Part shown: piece by piece, positions 24,835-32,818 of the stretch
Position numbering within the stretch: the first letter of the stretch is position 1
Layout: each line of letters opens with the position of its first letter
Source of the DNA: DATBGS01 sp036557885
Lineage (GTDB): Bacteria > Chloroflexota > Ktedonobacteria > Ktedonobacterales > DATBGS01
Length of the DNA: 64,000 nucleotides
Reading direction: 5' to 3'
Assembly (NCBI GenBank): GCA_036557885.1
Contig: DATBGS010000145.1
Span: 1 to 64,000 of the forward strand
Program-made: the position numbers and the translations under genes
The notes under the pieces: generated by a model
Seen by the model: only the letters and a program-made list of their open reading frames with translations
Database searches by the model: none
Told to the model about the DNA's origin: nothing

Positions 24835-25175
24835 GGCGCTGATTGAGGTGTTGTTTCTGTTTCCAGCCGCTTACGTGCCTCGGCCATACGCTGGCGCATT
24901 TTAGCATACCACTCAGGATTTGCTGCCTCTGCTGCTGCGCGTTGTGCCTGGGCCTGGGCCTTATTTTCGGCCAAATACTGATCAATCTGCTCCTTGTGAT
25001 CGAGATAATAAGCAATAGCCCCATATACCTGAGCGAGCGTCAAGGTCGGGAAGTCCTCTTGAAGCTCCTCTGGAGTTTCACCCTGATGCCAGAAGATCAC
25101 AATGGAGTCCAGCGATACCCGGCTCCCGCGTATGCGATAGACACCCTCGCGCATTTCAATATAGGGATCGTCCAT
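24831..25175 (-). CDS. DUF433 protein (putative antitoxin)
   Basis: A 114-residue DUF433 protein. The first 75 residues form the family domain: the segment YRIRGSRVSLDSIVIFW, then GETPEELQEDFPTLTLAQVY, a winged-helix or HTH-like DNA-binding pattern. The rest is a charged helical tail (ENKAQAQAQRAAAEA to MRQRMAEARKRLE) that may bind the partner. It precedes the DUF5615 gene, the usual antitoxin-first order. AAGGAGG lies 8 nt before the ATG at 25175. Autoregulation is expected for such modules, but no clear operator palindrome was found. Confidence 0.85.
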   Translation of the reverse strand: MDDPYIEMREGVYRIRGSRVSLDSIVIFWHQGETPEELQEDFPTLTLAQVYGAIAYYLDHKEQIDQYLAENKAQAQAQRAAAEAANPEWYAKMRQRMAEARKRLETETTPQSAP

Positions 25176-25230
25176 TTGGCGCCTCCTTCCCTCGTTGCCT
25201 CTTTCTTCTCATTCTACCATAGCAGGGCGG

Positions 25231-26100
25231 CTAGCGCCCCCGCCGCACGACCAGCAGCAGCACAAACTCCAGCAGCGTCATCAGCACAATGGCGGCGGCG
25301 ATGTTGCCCTCGAATTGGGCGGCGTTGCTGGCAATGCTCGCCCAGGGCAAGGCGACAGAAGTAAGCACGAGATAGAGGATGCCCACCAGAATCAAGATGG
25401 CGATGCCCAGGCCCAGCAGGTGCGGTTTGGTGTTGAGGAAGTCGCCCTTGCTGGGCCAGCTATGCGCGACGATGCACAGGCCCAGGTAGATCAGCAGCAC
25501 ATCGGCCCACCAGGGCAGCCGCCCCAGGCTGAGGCCGCCGGCCTGCCAGGGGGCGTGGCCGGTGAGCCAGCTATAAATCAGCGTCAGCACCAGCCAGCCA
25601 ATTGGCAGCGGGGCCAGGCTAATCAGGACGCGCACGACGTTGTGGATGAGCGGGAGCGGGTGCGCCGGGTCGGAGGTGGCAACATAGCCAACGGCAGCCA
25701 TTGAGTAGCCGCCCTCCACTTTCACGCGGCTCAGCCAGGGGTTAAAGAGCACCACGCGCCGCACGCGATAGCCCAGCGGGAAAAAGAGCAGCGTCGTGAG
25801 CAGGTGGCCGAACTCGTGCATGGCAACGCCCGGCGCGGTCAGCCAGACCCAGGCGCCGCTGCCATGTTCGCTGGGGCGCTTGATGGTGTTGACCCAGCCG
25901 CCCAACGAATAGCGCACGCGCCACTCAATAAACGCCAGCGCTGCCACCAGCAGCCCACCCTTAATCCAGCCGCCCGGTTCGGCCAGCACCACGCCAAGCA
26001 CAGCTTGCCAGGCGGCCACAATCACGCCCCAGATGGCGGCCAGAATAGCAAGTATCTGCGTGCCTACGGCTTGCAGCGTGTCATCGGCAAGAGCGTGCAT
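25231..26100 (-). CDS. M50-like membrane metalloprotease
   Basis: A 289-residue protein with about seven membrane segments and the zinc motif HEFGH (about residues 94-98) in VAMHEFGHLLTTLLFFPLGY. That is the signature of site-2-protease/M50-like peptidases, which cut within membranes. A clear second metal-binding block (NxxPxxxxDG) is not obvious, so activity is uncertain. ATG 26100 has AGGAGG 7 nt upstream and is preferred to 26115. It is divergent from the Uma2 gene. A likely promoter is TGTTATACT on the minus strand at 26138-26130. The substrate is unknown; no anti-sigma gene is adjacent. Confidence 0.75.
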   Translation of the reverse strand: MHALADDTLQAVGTQILAILAAIWGVIVAAWQAVLGVVLAEPGGWIKGGLLVAALAFIEWRVRYSLGGWVNTIKRPSEHGSGAWVWLTAPGVAMHEFGHLLTTLLFFPLGYRVRRVVLFNPWLSRVKVEGGYSMAAVGYVATSDPAHPLPLIHNVVRVLISLAPLPIGWLVLTLIYSWLTGHAPWQAGGLSLGRLPWWADVLLIYLGLCIVAHSWPSKGDFLNTKPHLLGLGIAILILVGILYLVLTSVALPWASIASNAAQFEGNIAAAIVLMTLLEFVLLLVVRRGR

Positions 26101-26129
26101 GGCGTTCCTCCTCATAAAACCTCATGCGC

Positions 26130-26167
26130 AGTATAACATGAGTTCAGGCCGGTTTTTGCGATATACT
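26130..26167. promoter_or_regulatory. Divergent -10 elements
   Basis: On the minus strand TGTTATACT (26138-26130) is an extended -10 for the M50-like gene. On the plus strand TATACT (26162-26167) is a -10 candidate for the Uma2 gene. Neither has a strong -35. Confidence 0.4.
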
Positions 26168-26215
26168 GAAGCAAGAATATCCGGCGTTTTCCTTTTCTCA
26201 GGAACGAGGCAAGCC

Positions 26216-26887
26216 ATGTCAAAAGCTGCGTATAGCCAACCACCCAACTCGTCTGAGCCACCAGCTAAACTCACCTACGAGCAGTTTTTGGAGTGGGCCG
26301 ACGAGGATACGCTGGCCGAGTGGGTAGATGGAGCGATTGTAATGACCAGTCCTGCCAGTTTGCGGCATCAAGACATCATCAACTTTTTGGTTGGGGTGCT
26401 CTCCACGTTCACCACTGTCCATTCCCTGGGTCATATCGTGGATGGCCCGTTTCAGATGAAGCTGGAACGTTCCGGGCGCGAGCCGGATATTCTCTATATT
26501 GCGAAAGCCCATCTCAGCCGACTCAAGGCCACCTATCTTGATGGCCCAGCCGATCTGGTGGTGGAGGTGGTTTCGCCGGAGAGCGCCGGGCGTGATCGGG
26601 GCGATAAGTTTTATGAATATCGTCAGGCCGGCATCCCCGAATATTGGCTGATTGACCCCACACTTGAGCAGGCCGAGTTTTATCAACTGGACAAAGCGAA
26701 GCGTTATCAACTTATCGCGGCTGATGCAGATGGCATCTATCGCTCGAAAGTGCTATCCGGCTTCTGGCTGCGCGTGGGCTGGCTCTGGCAAGAGCCACCG
26801 CCCGATGTTGTGAAGGCATTGTTGGAGATAGATCGGGATGCCTACGCCCGCTATCTTCAGGAGCAGCTAAAGCAGGCAGGCTTATGA
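26216..26887 (+). CDS. Uma2-family (DUF820) nuclease-fold protein
   Basis: A 223-residue member of the Uma2/DUF820 family, which has a PD-(D/E)xK restriction-endonuclease-like fold. The N-terminal LTYEQFLEWADEDTLAEWVD and the core REPDILYIAKAHLSRL, then DLVVEVVSPESAGRDRGDK and YRQAGIPEYWLIDP, carry the expected Asp/Glu/Lys residues. Such genes are abundant in Cyanobacteria and Chloroflexota, and their role is not settled; association with mobile elements has been suggested. ATG 26216 has GAGG 8 nt upstream. Confidence 0.88.
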   Translation: MSKAAYSQPPNSSEPPAKLTYEQFLEWADEDTLAEWVDGAIVMTSPASLRHQDIINFLVGVLSTFTTVHSLGHIVDGPFQMKLERSGREPDILYIAKAHLSRLKATYLDGPADLVVEVVSPESAGRDRGDKFYEYRQAGIPEYWLIDPTLEQAEFYQLDKAKRYQLIAADADGIYRSKVLSGFWLRVGWLWQEPPPDVVKALLEIDRDAYARYLQEQLKQAGL

Positions 26888-26930
26888 TAATTCATCCGGT
26901 CAAGTAGCATCGTCCCCTGGAGAGACAGCA

Positions 26931-27866
26931 ATGGCAACCTACAGCATTGAACCAGACCGCACCACACTGCACGGCACGTTCTCGCGCGAGTATCCGCCGG
27001 TGCTGACCATTGCATCCGGCGATTCGGTGTCCTACCGGACGCTCGAAGCGGGCTGGCCGCTGGAACCGCCTAATACCACCGGCCAGGCGCGGCGGGTTTT
27101 TGAGCCGCGCCACCCGGAGCGTGATCGCGGGCACGCGCTGTGTGGGCCAGTGGCGATTGCTGGCGCTGAGCCAGGGATGACGCTGGAGATACAGATAGAC
27201 GCCATTCGCACCGGCACCTGGGGTGCCACCTATGCGGGTGGCTCGTCGCGCAAAGCGTTAAATGGGCGGCTGGGCGTGCTGGACGAATCGCGCATGCTCG
27301 TCTGGGAACTTGACCCGGACGCGCTGGTCGGGCGTGATCAGTATGGGCACACCGTCGCGCTGCGCCCGTTTATGGGCGTGATGGGTCTGGCGCCGGATGC
27401 GCCAGGCATCCATCCCACCGCGCCGCCGCGCATCTGTGGCGGGAATATTGATTGCAAGGAGCTAGTCGTTGGCAGCCGTCTGTACCTGCCGGTGCAGGTG
27501 CCAGGGGCGCTCTTTTCGGTGGGTGATGGGCATGGCCTTCAGGGGGATGGGGAGGTTTCTGGCACGGCCATCGAATGCCCGATGGAGCGCGTGGACCTGA
27601 CGTTTCGCCTGCACAAAGACCTGCGCCTGAAAACGCCCCGCGCCGAAACTGCGGCGGGCCAGATCACCTTTGGCTTCCACGAAGACTTGAACGAGGCCAC
27701 GCTGCTCGCGCTGGAAGCCATGCTTGAGCTGCTAGAGCAGCAATACGGCGTCAAGCGCCACGAGGCGCTGGCGCTGGCAAGCCTGGTGGTGGATTTGCGC
27801 ATCACTCAAATTGTCAATGGGGTGAGCGGTGTGCACGCCGTGCTGCCGCCTGGGGCCATCAAATAG
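26931..27866 (+). CDS. Acetamidase/formamidase
   Basis: A 311-residue FmdA/AmdA-family amidase that hydrolyses formamide or acetamide to ammonia and the acid. Family signatures visible are TLEAGWPLEPP near residues 39-49, ALCGPVAIAGAEPGMTLEI, GLAPDAPGIHPTAPPRICGG and CKELVVGSRLYLPVQVPGAL, followed by SVGDGHGLQGDGEVSGTAIE. Length is typical. ATG 26931 has GGAGAGAC upstream. It ends at a strong hairpin shared with the convergent kinase-phosphatase gene. A nitrogen-scavenging role is likely. No amide transporter is adjacent. Confidence 0.92.
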   Translation: MATYSIEPDRTTLHGTFSREYPPVLTIASGDSVSYRTLEAGWPLEPPNTTGQARRVFEPRHPERDRGHALCGPVAIAGAEPGMTLEIQIDAIRTGTWGATYAGGSSRKALNGRLGVLDESRMLVWELDPDALVGRDQYGHTVALRPFMGVMGLAPDAPGIHPTAPPRICGGNIDCKELVVGSRLYLPVQVPGALFSVGDGHGLQGDGEVSGTAIECPMERVDLTFRLHKDLRLKTPRAETAAGQITFGFHEDLNEATLLALEAMLELLEQQYGVKRHEALALASLVVDLRITQIVNGVSGVHAVLPPGAIK

Positions 27867-27867
27867 T

Positions 27868-27911
27868 CGAGGGATGAAAGCACGCCAGCACTGGCGTGCT
27901 TTCATCCCTCG
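27868..27911. terminator. Bidirectional hairpin terminator
   Basis: CGAGGGATGAAAGCACGCCA pairs perfectly with the sequence ending TTTCATCCCTCG, giving a 20-bp stem with a 4-base loop. It lies between the stops of convergent genes and overlaps the last codons of the minus-strand gene. Confidence 0.85.
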
Positions 27912-29290
27912 GCCTGTTCTTCGCCTTCGCCCTCTGGAAGCTTGCTGGTATCATAAACGCGGAGGGCGGACACCTGCACGACCTCCATTTCCGGGTAGCG
28001 CAGGGCGCTGAGCCTGCCGCCAAAGACGCAGCCCGTATCAATGTTGATGGTGCGGCGAAACTCAAACACCTCGCCCATCACATCATGCCCATAGACGATC
28101 AGTGGCCCATTGGTGGCCTGCTCCTCGGTGCGCTGAATGGCCCAATTGCGGCGAATAGGTACGCCATCCTCTTCAAATCCGGCGACATCCCCATAGAGGC
28201 AAAACGCCTGAATCGCGCGGTTCCAGCGACCAACCATCTCATCCTGAAAGCCCGCGTGGGTGACAATCAGCCGCCCGTCGTCCAGAATCAGGTAGCCGGG
28301 CGCGTTCTGGAGCAATGCCAGCACCCGCGCTCGAAAAGTCGCCTGTTCCTCTGGCGGTAAGGCGTCAATCTCGCCAATCGTTAGCCCCAACCCGTGTGCC
28401 ACCTGTACCTTGCGGCCCATCAGCCAGCGCATCAGCTTGTTATCGTGGTTGCCGACGACGAGCAGCGCCGTGCCCCCTGTGACCATGCGCTCCACCAGAT
28501 CAAGTACCTGCACATTGTTCGGGCCACGATCTGCCAGATCACCCACAAAGACGGGCATCCGCCCATCGGGGTGCACAAAGTCCTGCATCGCCTCGCGCCA
28601 TTCATAGCCCAGCTTGTCAAACAGCGCATCCAGTTCCCGGTAGCAGCCGTGTACATCGCCAATCAGGTCAAAGGGCGGCGTGGAATGCTCAGGCACAAAG
28701 CCGCCAACATGCACTTTGGCGTGTTCCAGGTCTTCTGGGGAGCGGAAGAGATACAGCGCTTGAAAGCTCTCGGTGGGCAGATGTTTGAGGGAAAGCTCCA
28801 GGTTCTTGCGGTGGCGCTCCAGCACGTCATCTGGCACGCGCCGCTCGCGGCTGGCGTTCCACTGCGCGGTGAGATCGGCGGGCATGGCAAAAACGAGCGC
28901 CACTGCCGGGCGGCCATGTTGCGCGGCAATCTTGAGCAGTTCGCTGCGCGCCGAAGGCTGAAGCGCGGTGGAATCCACCACCGTCAGCAATCCGCGCCGC
29001 ATGCGCTCGCCCAGGATGAAATACAACAGGCGAAAGGCATCGCGCGAGACGGTCTGATCGCTTTCATCGTCGGCAATCATCCCCCGGCACGCATCCGAGG
29101 AGACAATCTGCGTGGGCGAAAAATGGCGCGTGGCCCAGGTGGATTTGCCGCTGCCCGCCGACCCCACCAGCACGACCAGTGCTCCCAGCGGCAGGCGAAT
29201 CTGGGCGCTAGTGAAAAATGGGAGGGGCGGGCGTGCCTGGGGCGGCTCTGGCGCGGCGGGTGAAGGTGGCGCGGTGTCCTGGCTTTCCAT
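27902..29290 (-). CDS. Polynucleotide kinase-phosphatase (Pnkp-like), without ligase module
   Basis: A 462-residue protein with an N-terminal P-loop kinase (GSAGSGKST, residues 43-51; Asp in VVDSTALQPSAR) and a C-terminal calcineurin-type phosphatase. The phosphatase motifs are GDVHG (Asp212, His214), GDLADRG (Asp251, Asp254) and GNHDNK (Asn281, His282). The layout is that of the first two domains of bacterial Pnkp, an RNA end-healing enzyme that converts 2',3'-cyclic phosphate and 5'-OH ends. Full-length Pnkp has a third, ligase-like domain and a Hen1 partner; both are absent here. It may therefore heal ends without sealing, or act on other substrates. ATG 29290 has AAGGATG upstream. Confidence 0.85.
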   Translation of the reverse strand: MESQDTAPPSPAAPEPPQARPPLPFFTSAQIRLPLGALVVLVGSAGSGKSTWATRHFSPTQIVSSDACRGMIADDESDQTVSRDAFRLLYFILGERMRRGLLTVVDSTALQPSARSELLKIAAQHGRPAVALVFAMPADLTAQWNASRERRVPDDVLERHRKNLELSLKHLPTESFQALYLFRSPEDLEHAKVHVGGFVPEHSTPPFDLIGDVHGCYRELDALFDKLGYEWREAMQDFVHPDGRMPVFVGDLADRGPNNVQVLDLVERMVTGGTALLVVGNHDNKLMRWLMGRKVQVAHGLGLTIGEIDALPPEEQATFRARVLALLQNAPGYLILDDGRLIVTHAGFQDEMVGRWNRAIQAFCLYGDVAGFEEDGVPIRRNWAIQRTEEQATNGPLIVYGHDVMGEVFEFRRTINIDTGCVFGGRLSALRYPEMEVVQVSALRVYDTSKLPEGEGEEQAEG

Positions 29291-29375
29291 GAAACATCCT
29301 TAACAGTAGCATCCAGCAGAGAAGTGACAACCGTTATTCTACCATATCGCGTCTTTCTCTCTGCCTCGTAGCTGC

Positions 29376-30455
29376 CTAGAAGTTATTCACCGCGTACAGA
29401 TGAATCTTGCCATCGGTCCCGCCGGTGGCAAGGCGATTGCCATCCGATGACCAGTCAACGGCCAGCAATTCCGGGTCGTGCCGGTCCCCCAGCGTCGCCA
29501 CAACGCTCTGGCTGCTGAGCTGCGCGATGTTCACCGGGTAGCGCGCGGCAGCCAGGTAGGTATCATCGGGCGACCAGACAAGCGCATTGGCCGCAAAGCC
29601 AACATCCAGAGTCACCGGGGCCTGGTTCTGCGCCTGTGGTTGATAGACAAAGATGACGTTTGCTACCGCCACCAGCGAGGAGCCTTTGTTTGACCAGACA
29701 ACGATGTTAGCGCCGTTGCCCACCCCGCGATAGGTGGTCGTCGGCTGCCCGCTGGCCGCATCCACCAGCGCCACATTGCGGGAATACGTGACAATGGCGA
29801 GCGTTTTGCCATCGGGCGACCAGGCGGGGTAGCCGCCGTGTCCTTCCACCTGAAAGTTCTTGATGGACGCGCCGCCAGGCACCTGCCAGAGCGAGAGCCT
29901 GGCGTAGCTGGTGCTGACGATTTGTTTGCCATCGGGCGACCAATCCAGGTGCAGCACGGTGTCTGGCGTATCAATCTGCGTCACAATGCTTTTGCTTTCC
30001 ACATCCCACAGACGAATGCCGCCGCGTCTGGTGCTGCCAAAGCCCAGCGCAATGGTATTGCCATCGGGCGACCAGGCAGCAGTATTCAGCGTGACCGTTT
30101 CGCCAGGAGCCGGGGTAAAGAAACTGGTCGCAGCGATGTTTGTCAGCGTATCTCCGCTATCTATGTCCCAGATCCGTAAGCCATCCCCCGCGCCGAGCGA
30201 GGCCAGCAGCGTTTTCTTGGGGCGCCAGCCCACCCAGACAGCCGGGCTGCTGTGTCCGCTGAGCAGGTTTACCGGAATCGGCACAGGTGTGGGCGTGGGT
30301 GGCAACGGCGTGGCGGTGCCCGTCACACCGGGGACGGTGCAGGCTCCCAAAGTGCTTGCCAGGCCCAGCCCCAGGCTGGCTCTGGCCCCCAGGGTCAGCA
30401 GGCGCCGCCGGGAATAGCGGCGCGCGGGCGTCTCATCAAAGCTCGTGTGTTGCAT
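29376..30455 (-). CDS. Exported WD40-repeat lipoprotein
   Basis: A 359-residue protein with a Tat-like N-terminus (Arg16-Arg17-Arg18 in YSRRRLLTLGARA) and a lipobox ending at Cys39 (STLGAC), so it is probably exported folded and lipid-anchored outside. A Thr/Pro linker leads to WD40-type beta-propeller blades marked by repeated WSPDG (for example LDWSPDGKQIVSTS and PAWSPDGKTLAIV). The propeller should act as a binding scaffold; no enzyme motif is seen. ATG 30455 is used. A longer in-frame reading on this strand is antisense spacer. The promoter position implies a leaderless transcript. Confidence 0.85.
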   Translation of the reverse strand: MQHTSFDETPARRYSRRRLLTLGARASLGLGLASTLGACTVPGVTGTATPLPPTPTPVPIPVNLLSGHSSPAVWVGWRPKKTLLASLGAGDGLRIWDIDSGDTLTNIAATSFFTPAPGETVTLNTAAWSPDGNTIALGFGSTRRGGIRLWDVESKSIVTQIDTPDTVLHLDWSPDGKQIVSTSYARLSLWQVPGGASIKNFQVEGHGGYPAWSPDGKTLAIVTYSRNVALVDAASGQPTTTYRGVGNGANIVVWSNKGSSLVAVANVIFVYQPQAQNQAPVTLDVGFAANALVWSPDDTYLAAARYPVNIAQLSSQSVVATLGDRHDPELLAVDWSSDGNRLATGGTDGKIHLYAVNNF

Positions 30456-30461
30456 GGCACG

Positions 30462-30490
30462 ATGATAGCATGCTTTCGCGCTTTTGGGAA
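30462..30490 (-). promoter_or_regulatory. Promoter implying a leaderless mRNA
   Basis: On the minus strand TTCCCA (30490-30485) and TGC-TATCAT (-10 at 30467-30462) are 17 bases apart. The -10 ends six bases before the ATG at 30455, so transcription would start at the start codon. No ribosome site precedes the ATG. Confidence 0.5.
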
Positions 30491-30495
30491 GAGGG

Positions 30496-31419
30496 TCAGC
30501 CCGCAATTTCCTGGCGGAGTTGTTCCAGCCCGCGCTGCATGCTCCAGGCGGGCACACCCAACTCGCGCTCAGCTTTCTCGGTGCGCAGCCCGCTGAGCAG
30601 CGGGCGTTTGGCAAGCTGACCCAGATCGGCGCTGAGCAGCGGAGTGATGAGCGCGGCATCCAGCTCAAACTGCGCTGCCACCGCCTGCGCCAGCGCGTAG
30701 CGCGTGAGCAGCTCGCCCCCGGCGGTATGATAGAGGCCCGTCGCGCGCTGCTCTGCCGCCGCCACCAGCATTTCCGCCAGGTTTGCCGCGTGGGTGGGTG
30801 TATTTTGCTGATCGGTGACGGCACGAATGCGCCGCCCGGCACGCAGTTCGTTGACCATCATCGCCAGAAAGTTGGTGCGGCCAGCCGGGTTGACGCCATA
30901 GACCAGCGCGGTGCGGCAGATTGCCAGGCCCACGCGCCCGGCGCAGATCGCGCTGACGCGCTGCTCAGCTTCCAGCTTGGTCTGGCCGTAGTAGTTGACG
31001 GGATCGGCTTGGGCGTCTTCGTCATACGGGCCAGGCGACTCTGGCAGGCCATTGAAGACATAATCGGTGGAGACATGCACCAGATGCGCGCCCACCTCCA
31101 CGCAGGCGTGCGCCAGGTTTGCCGCGCCATCCACATTCACCGCCCGCGCCAGCGCGTGGTCGCGCTCGCACTGGTCCACATCGGCGATGGCCGCCGGGTG
31201 AATCACCACCGCTGGCCGGGCGTCCTTGAACGCGGCCAGCAGCTTCTCAGCGTCGGTAATATCGGCCTGATGCACTCGCACACGCGGGTGCTCGGCCAGC
31301 GGCGGCGCGGGCGGCCTGCGCGTCAGCACATGTAGCTCATCCTCGCTCTGTTGCAGCAGGCGCAGCGCCACATAGCGGCCCACCAGCCCCGTCACTCCGC
31401 TGACCAGGATGCTCGCCAT
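30496..31419 (-). CDS. dTDP-4-dehydrorhamnose reductase-like SDR
   Basis: A 307-residue short-chain dehydrogenase of the RmlD type, which reduces a 4-keto sugar nucleotide with NAD(P)H. It shows the glycine loop GVTGLVG (8-14), HPAAIADVDQCE, VHVSTDYVFNG and the YYGQTKLEAE active-site Tyr/Lys. The C-terminal sugar-binding part is typical. No rml genes are adjacent, so it may instead act on another sugar nucleotide. ATG 31419 has GAGGTG upstream. It follows the TcmP-like gene by 28 bases and is probably co-transcribed with it. Confidence 0.88.
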   Translation of the reverse strand: MASILVSGVTGLVGRYVALRLLQQSEDELHVLTRRPPAPPLAEHPRVRVHQADITDAEKLLAAFKDARPAVVIHPAAIADVDQCERDHALARAVNVDGAANLAHACVEVGAHLVHVSTDYVFNGLPESPGPYDEDAQADPVNYYGQTKLEAEQRVSAICAGRVGLAICRTALVYGVNPAGRTNFLAMMVNELRAGRRIRAVTDQQNTPTHAANLAEMLVAAAEQRATGLYHTAGGELLTRYALAQAVAAQFELDAALITPLLSADLGQLAKRPLLSGLRTEKAERELGVPAWSMQRGLEQLRQEIAG

Positions 31420-31447
31420 AGGTGGCACCTCGCTTCTAGCTGCTGCT

Positions 31448-32764
31448 TTATCCGCCGCGCCGCCAGACCGGGCGCGTCTGCGGCTGGAGAAACTCCAGAA
31501 AATCCTGCTGCCCAGGCACGCGCCGCGCCGCCGCGCCCGCCTCATCCGCCGGGGCGTTGGCTGGCGACCAGCGGCAGAAGACGCGCCCCTCGCGCATCAA
31601 TTCATCCAGCGCAGTGTCGTAATCGGCGCTGCTAAACTCGCCAAAATGCGCGAGCACCAGCAGCGGCTTGAGTTCCGGCCAGAGCCGCGCCCGCCTCTCG
31701 CGCCCCAGCGTATACAGTTCTTCTTTCAGCGCGGCCCAGGCAGCGGCGCGGGCTTTCTCGCGTCGCCGCGCAAACCATGTGCCCTGCAAGGCACGGGCCT
31801 CGCGCTCAGCCAGGACGCGCGCCTGCTCGGCGCACAGATAATCGCTCACCAGGGCGACGCTGGCATCCTGGCGCGAGGCAAACAGTAGATAGTGGCGCGG
31901 CGCGGGAATGGGCTGCTCGCCCAATGGGGCCAGGCAGACATGCAGAAACGCGGGCTTGAGCAGCGCGCGCAGCAATTCCAGCGTGCGGCGTACCTTCTCG
32001 GCGCGGTTGTCTGGCCTGGCCCAGATGCCCTTCCAGGCGTCCGAGCGCAGCAGCGCGGTCAGCGCCCCTTGTAGTGCCGCCGTCCCTGCCGGTGCATCGC
32101 TCGCCAGCGCCTCTTGTACCACCGGCGTCCCCGCCGGTACATCGTTCGCCAGGCGCTCCAGTTTCGCAGCGGAGATCAGCAGCAGCAATTCAGTAGGCGC
32201 CTGCCTCTGGCAGAGCGGCAAAAGGTCTTCGGTGGTGAGCGGCGCGGCCAGCGGGTCAAGCAGCAGCATGGCCGGAGCATTGCCCAACTGTTCCGGCAGC
32301 GCCCCCGGTGTGATGCTCGCCAGTGTGGGAAGCGCGGGCGCCTCTGGCTTGCCGCGTGTTTCGGTGGCCGCCGCAACCTCGCCTGACGCGCCGCGTTTGG
32401 GCCGGACTCTGGGCGGCTCCAGGTGCAGGCCGCGCAGGGCAAAGCCCGCGCCAGCCAGCGCGGTGGCTGCCTCAACAAATGCTCCGGCGCTGACGCTCTT
32501 GCCGGTTTTACTGCTGCTGGTCAGGCCATCCACCCACCAGCACGCGCGATGCAGCCGCCGCGCTGCCAGCCCCCGGCAATAGGGTACAACCACGCCTGAA
32601 AGCAGACGCGCGGTCCAGACATCCAGCAGAGCGCGCTCGCTGGTGTGCGCGGTGCTGGCGGGCTGAACGGTGGCCTGGGCGGTTGCGCTGGTGGCGCTTT
32701 CCAGTTCGTCGAATAGGCTCTGCATGGGCGCTGTTGGCTGTTCTGGGAAATGCTCGCTCATCAT
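31448..32764 (-). CDS. Possible three-Cys-motif partner (TcmP)-like protein
   Basis: A 438-residue soluble protein. The segment WWVDGLTSSSKTGKSVSAGA, followed by PAMLLLDPLAAPLTTEDLLP and ELLLLISAAKLERLA, fits the order of the TcmP family, which resembles a methyltransferase fold and is often linked to phage defence or mobile genes. The classical glycine motif is not clear, so the assignment is tentative. The C-terminus is helical and rich in Arg/Ala. Residues about 207-232 are encoded by two copies of a REP-like module and read as near-repeats (DVPAGTPVVQEALAS, DAPAGTAALQGAL). It lies between an HTH-STAND regulator and RmlD. Confidence 0.5.
   Translation of the reverse strand: MMSEHFPEQPTAPMQSLFDELESATSATAQATVQPASTAHTSERALLDVWTARLLSGVVVPYCRGLAARRLHRACWWVDGLTSSSKTGKSVSAGAFVEAATALAGAGFALRGLHLEPPRVRPKRGASGEVAAATETRGKPEAPALPTLASITPGALPEQLGNAPAMLLLDPLAAPLTTEDLLPLCQRQAPTELLLLISAAKLERLANDVPAGTPVVQEALASDAPAGTAALQGALTALLRSDAWKGIWARPDNRAEKVRRTLELLRALLKPAFLHVCLAPLGEQPIPAPRHYLLFASRQDASVALVSDYLCAEQARVLAEREARALQGTWFARRREKARAAAWAALKEELYTLGRERRARLWPELKPLLVLAHFGEFSSADYDTALDELMREGRVFCRWSPANAPADEAGAAARRVPGQQDFLEFLQPQTRPVWRRGG
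32069..32144. repeat. Two REP-like modules inside the TcmP-like frame
   Basis: CTTGTAGTGCCGCCGTCCC (from 32069) and CTTGTACCACCGGCGTCCC (from 32113) are two copies spaced 44 bases apart. Both continue into GCCGGTGCATCG/GCCGGTACATCG. They are in frame and their length keeps the reading frame open. Confidence 0.7.
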
Positions 32765-32818
32765 CTCTTCTCAGAAATCAGCATAGCATAGAGCCAGGCA
32801 CAGCGCAACTCTGGTGCC

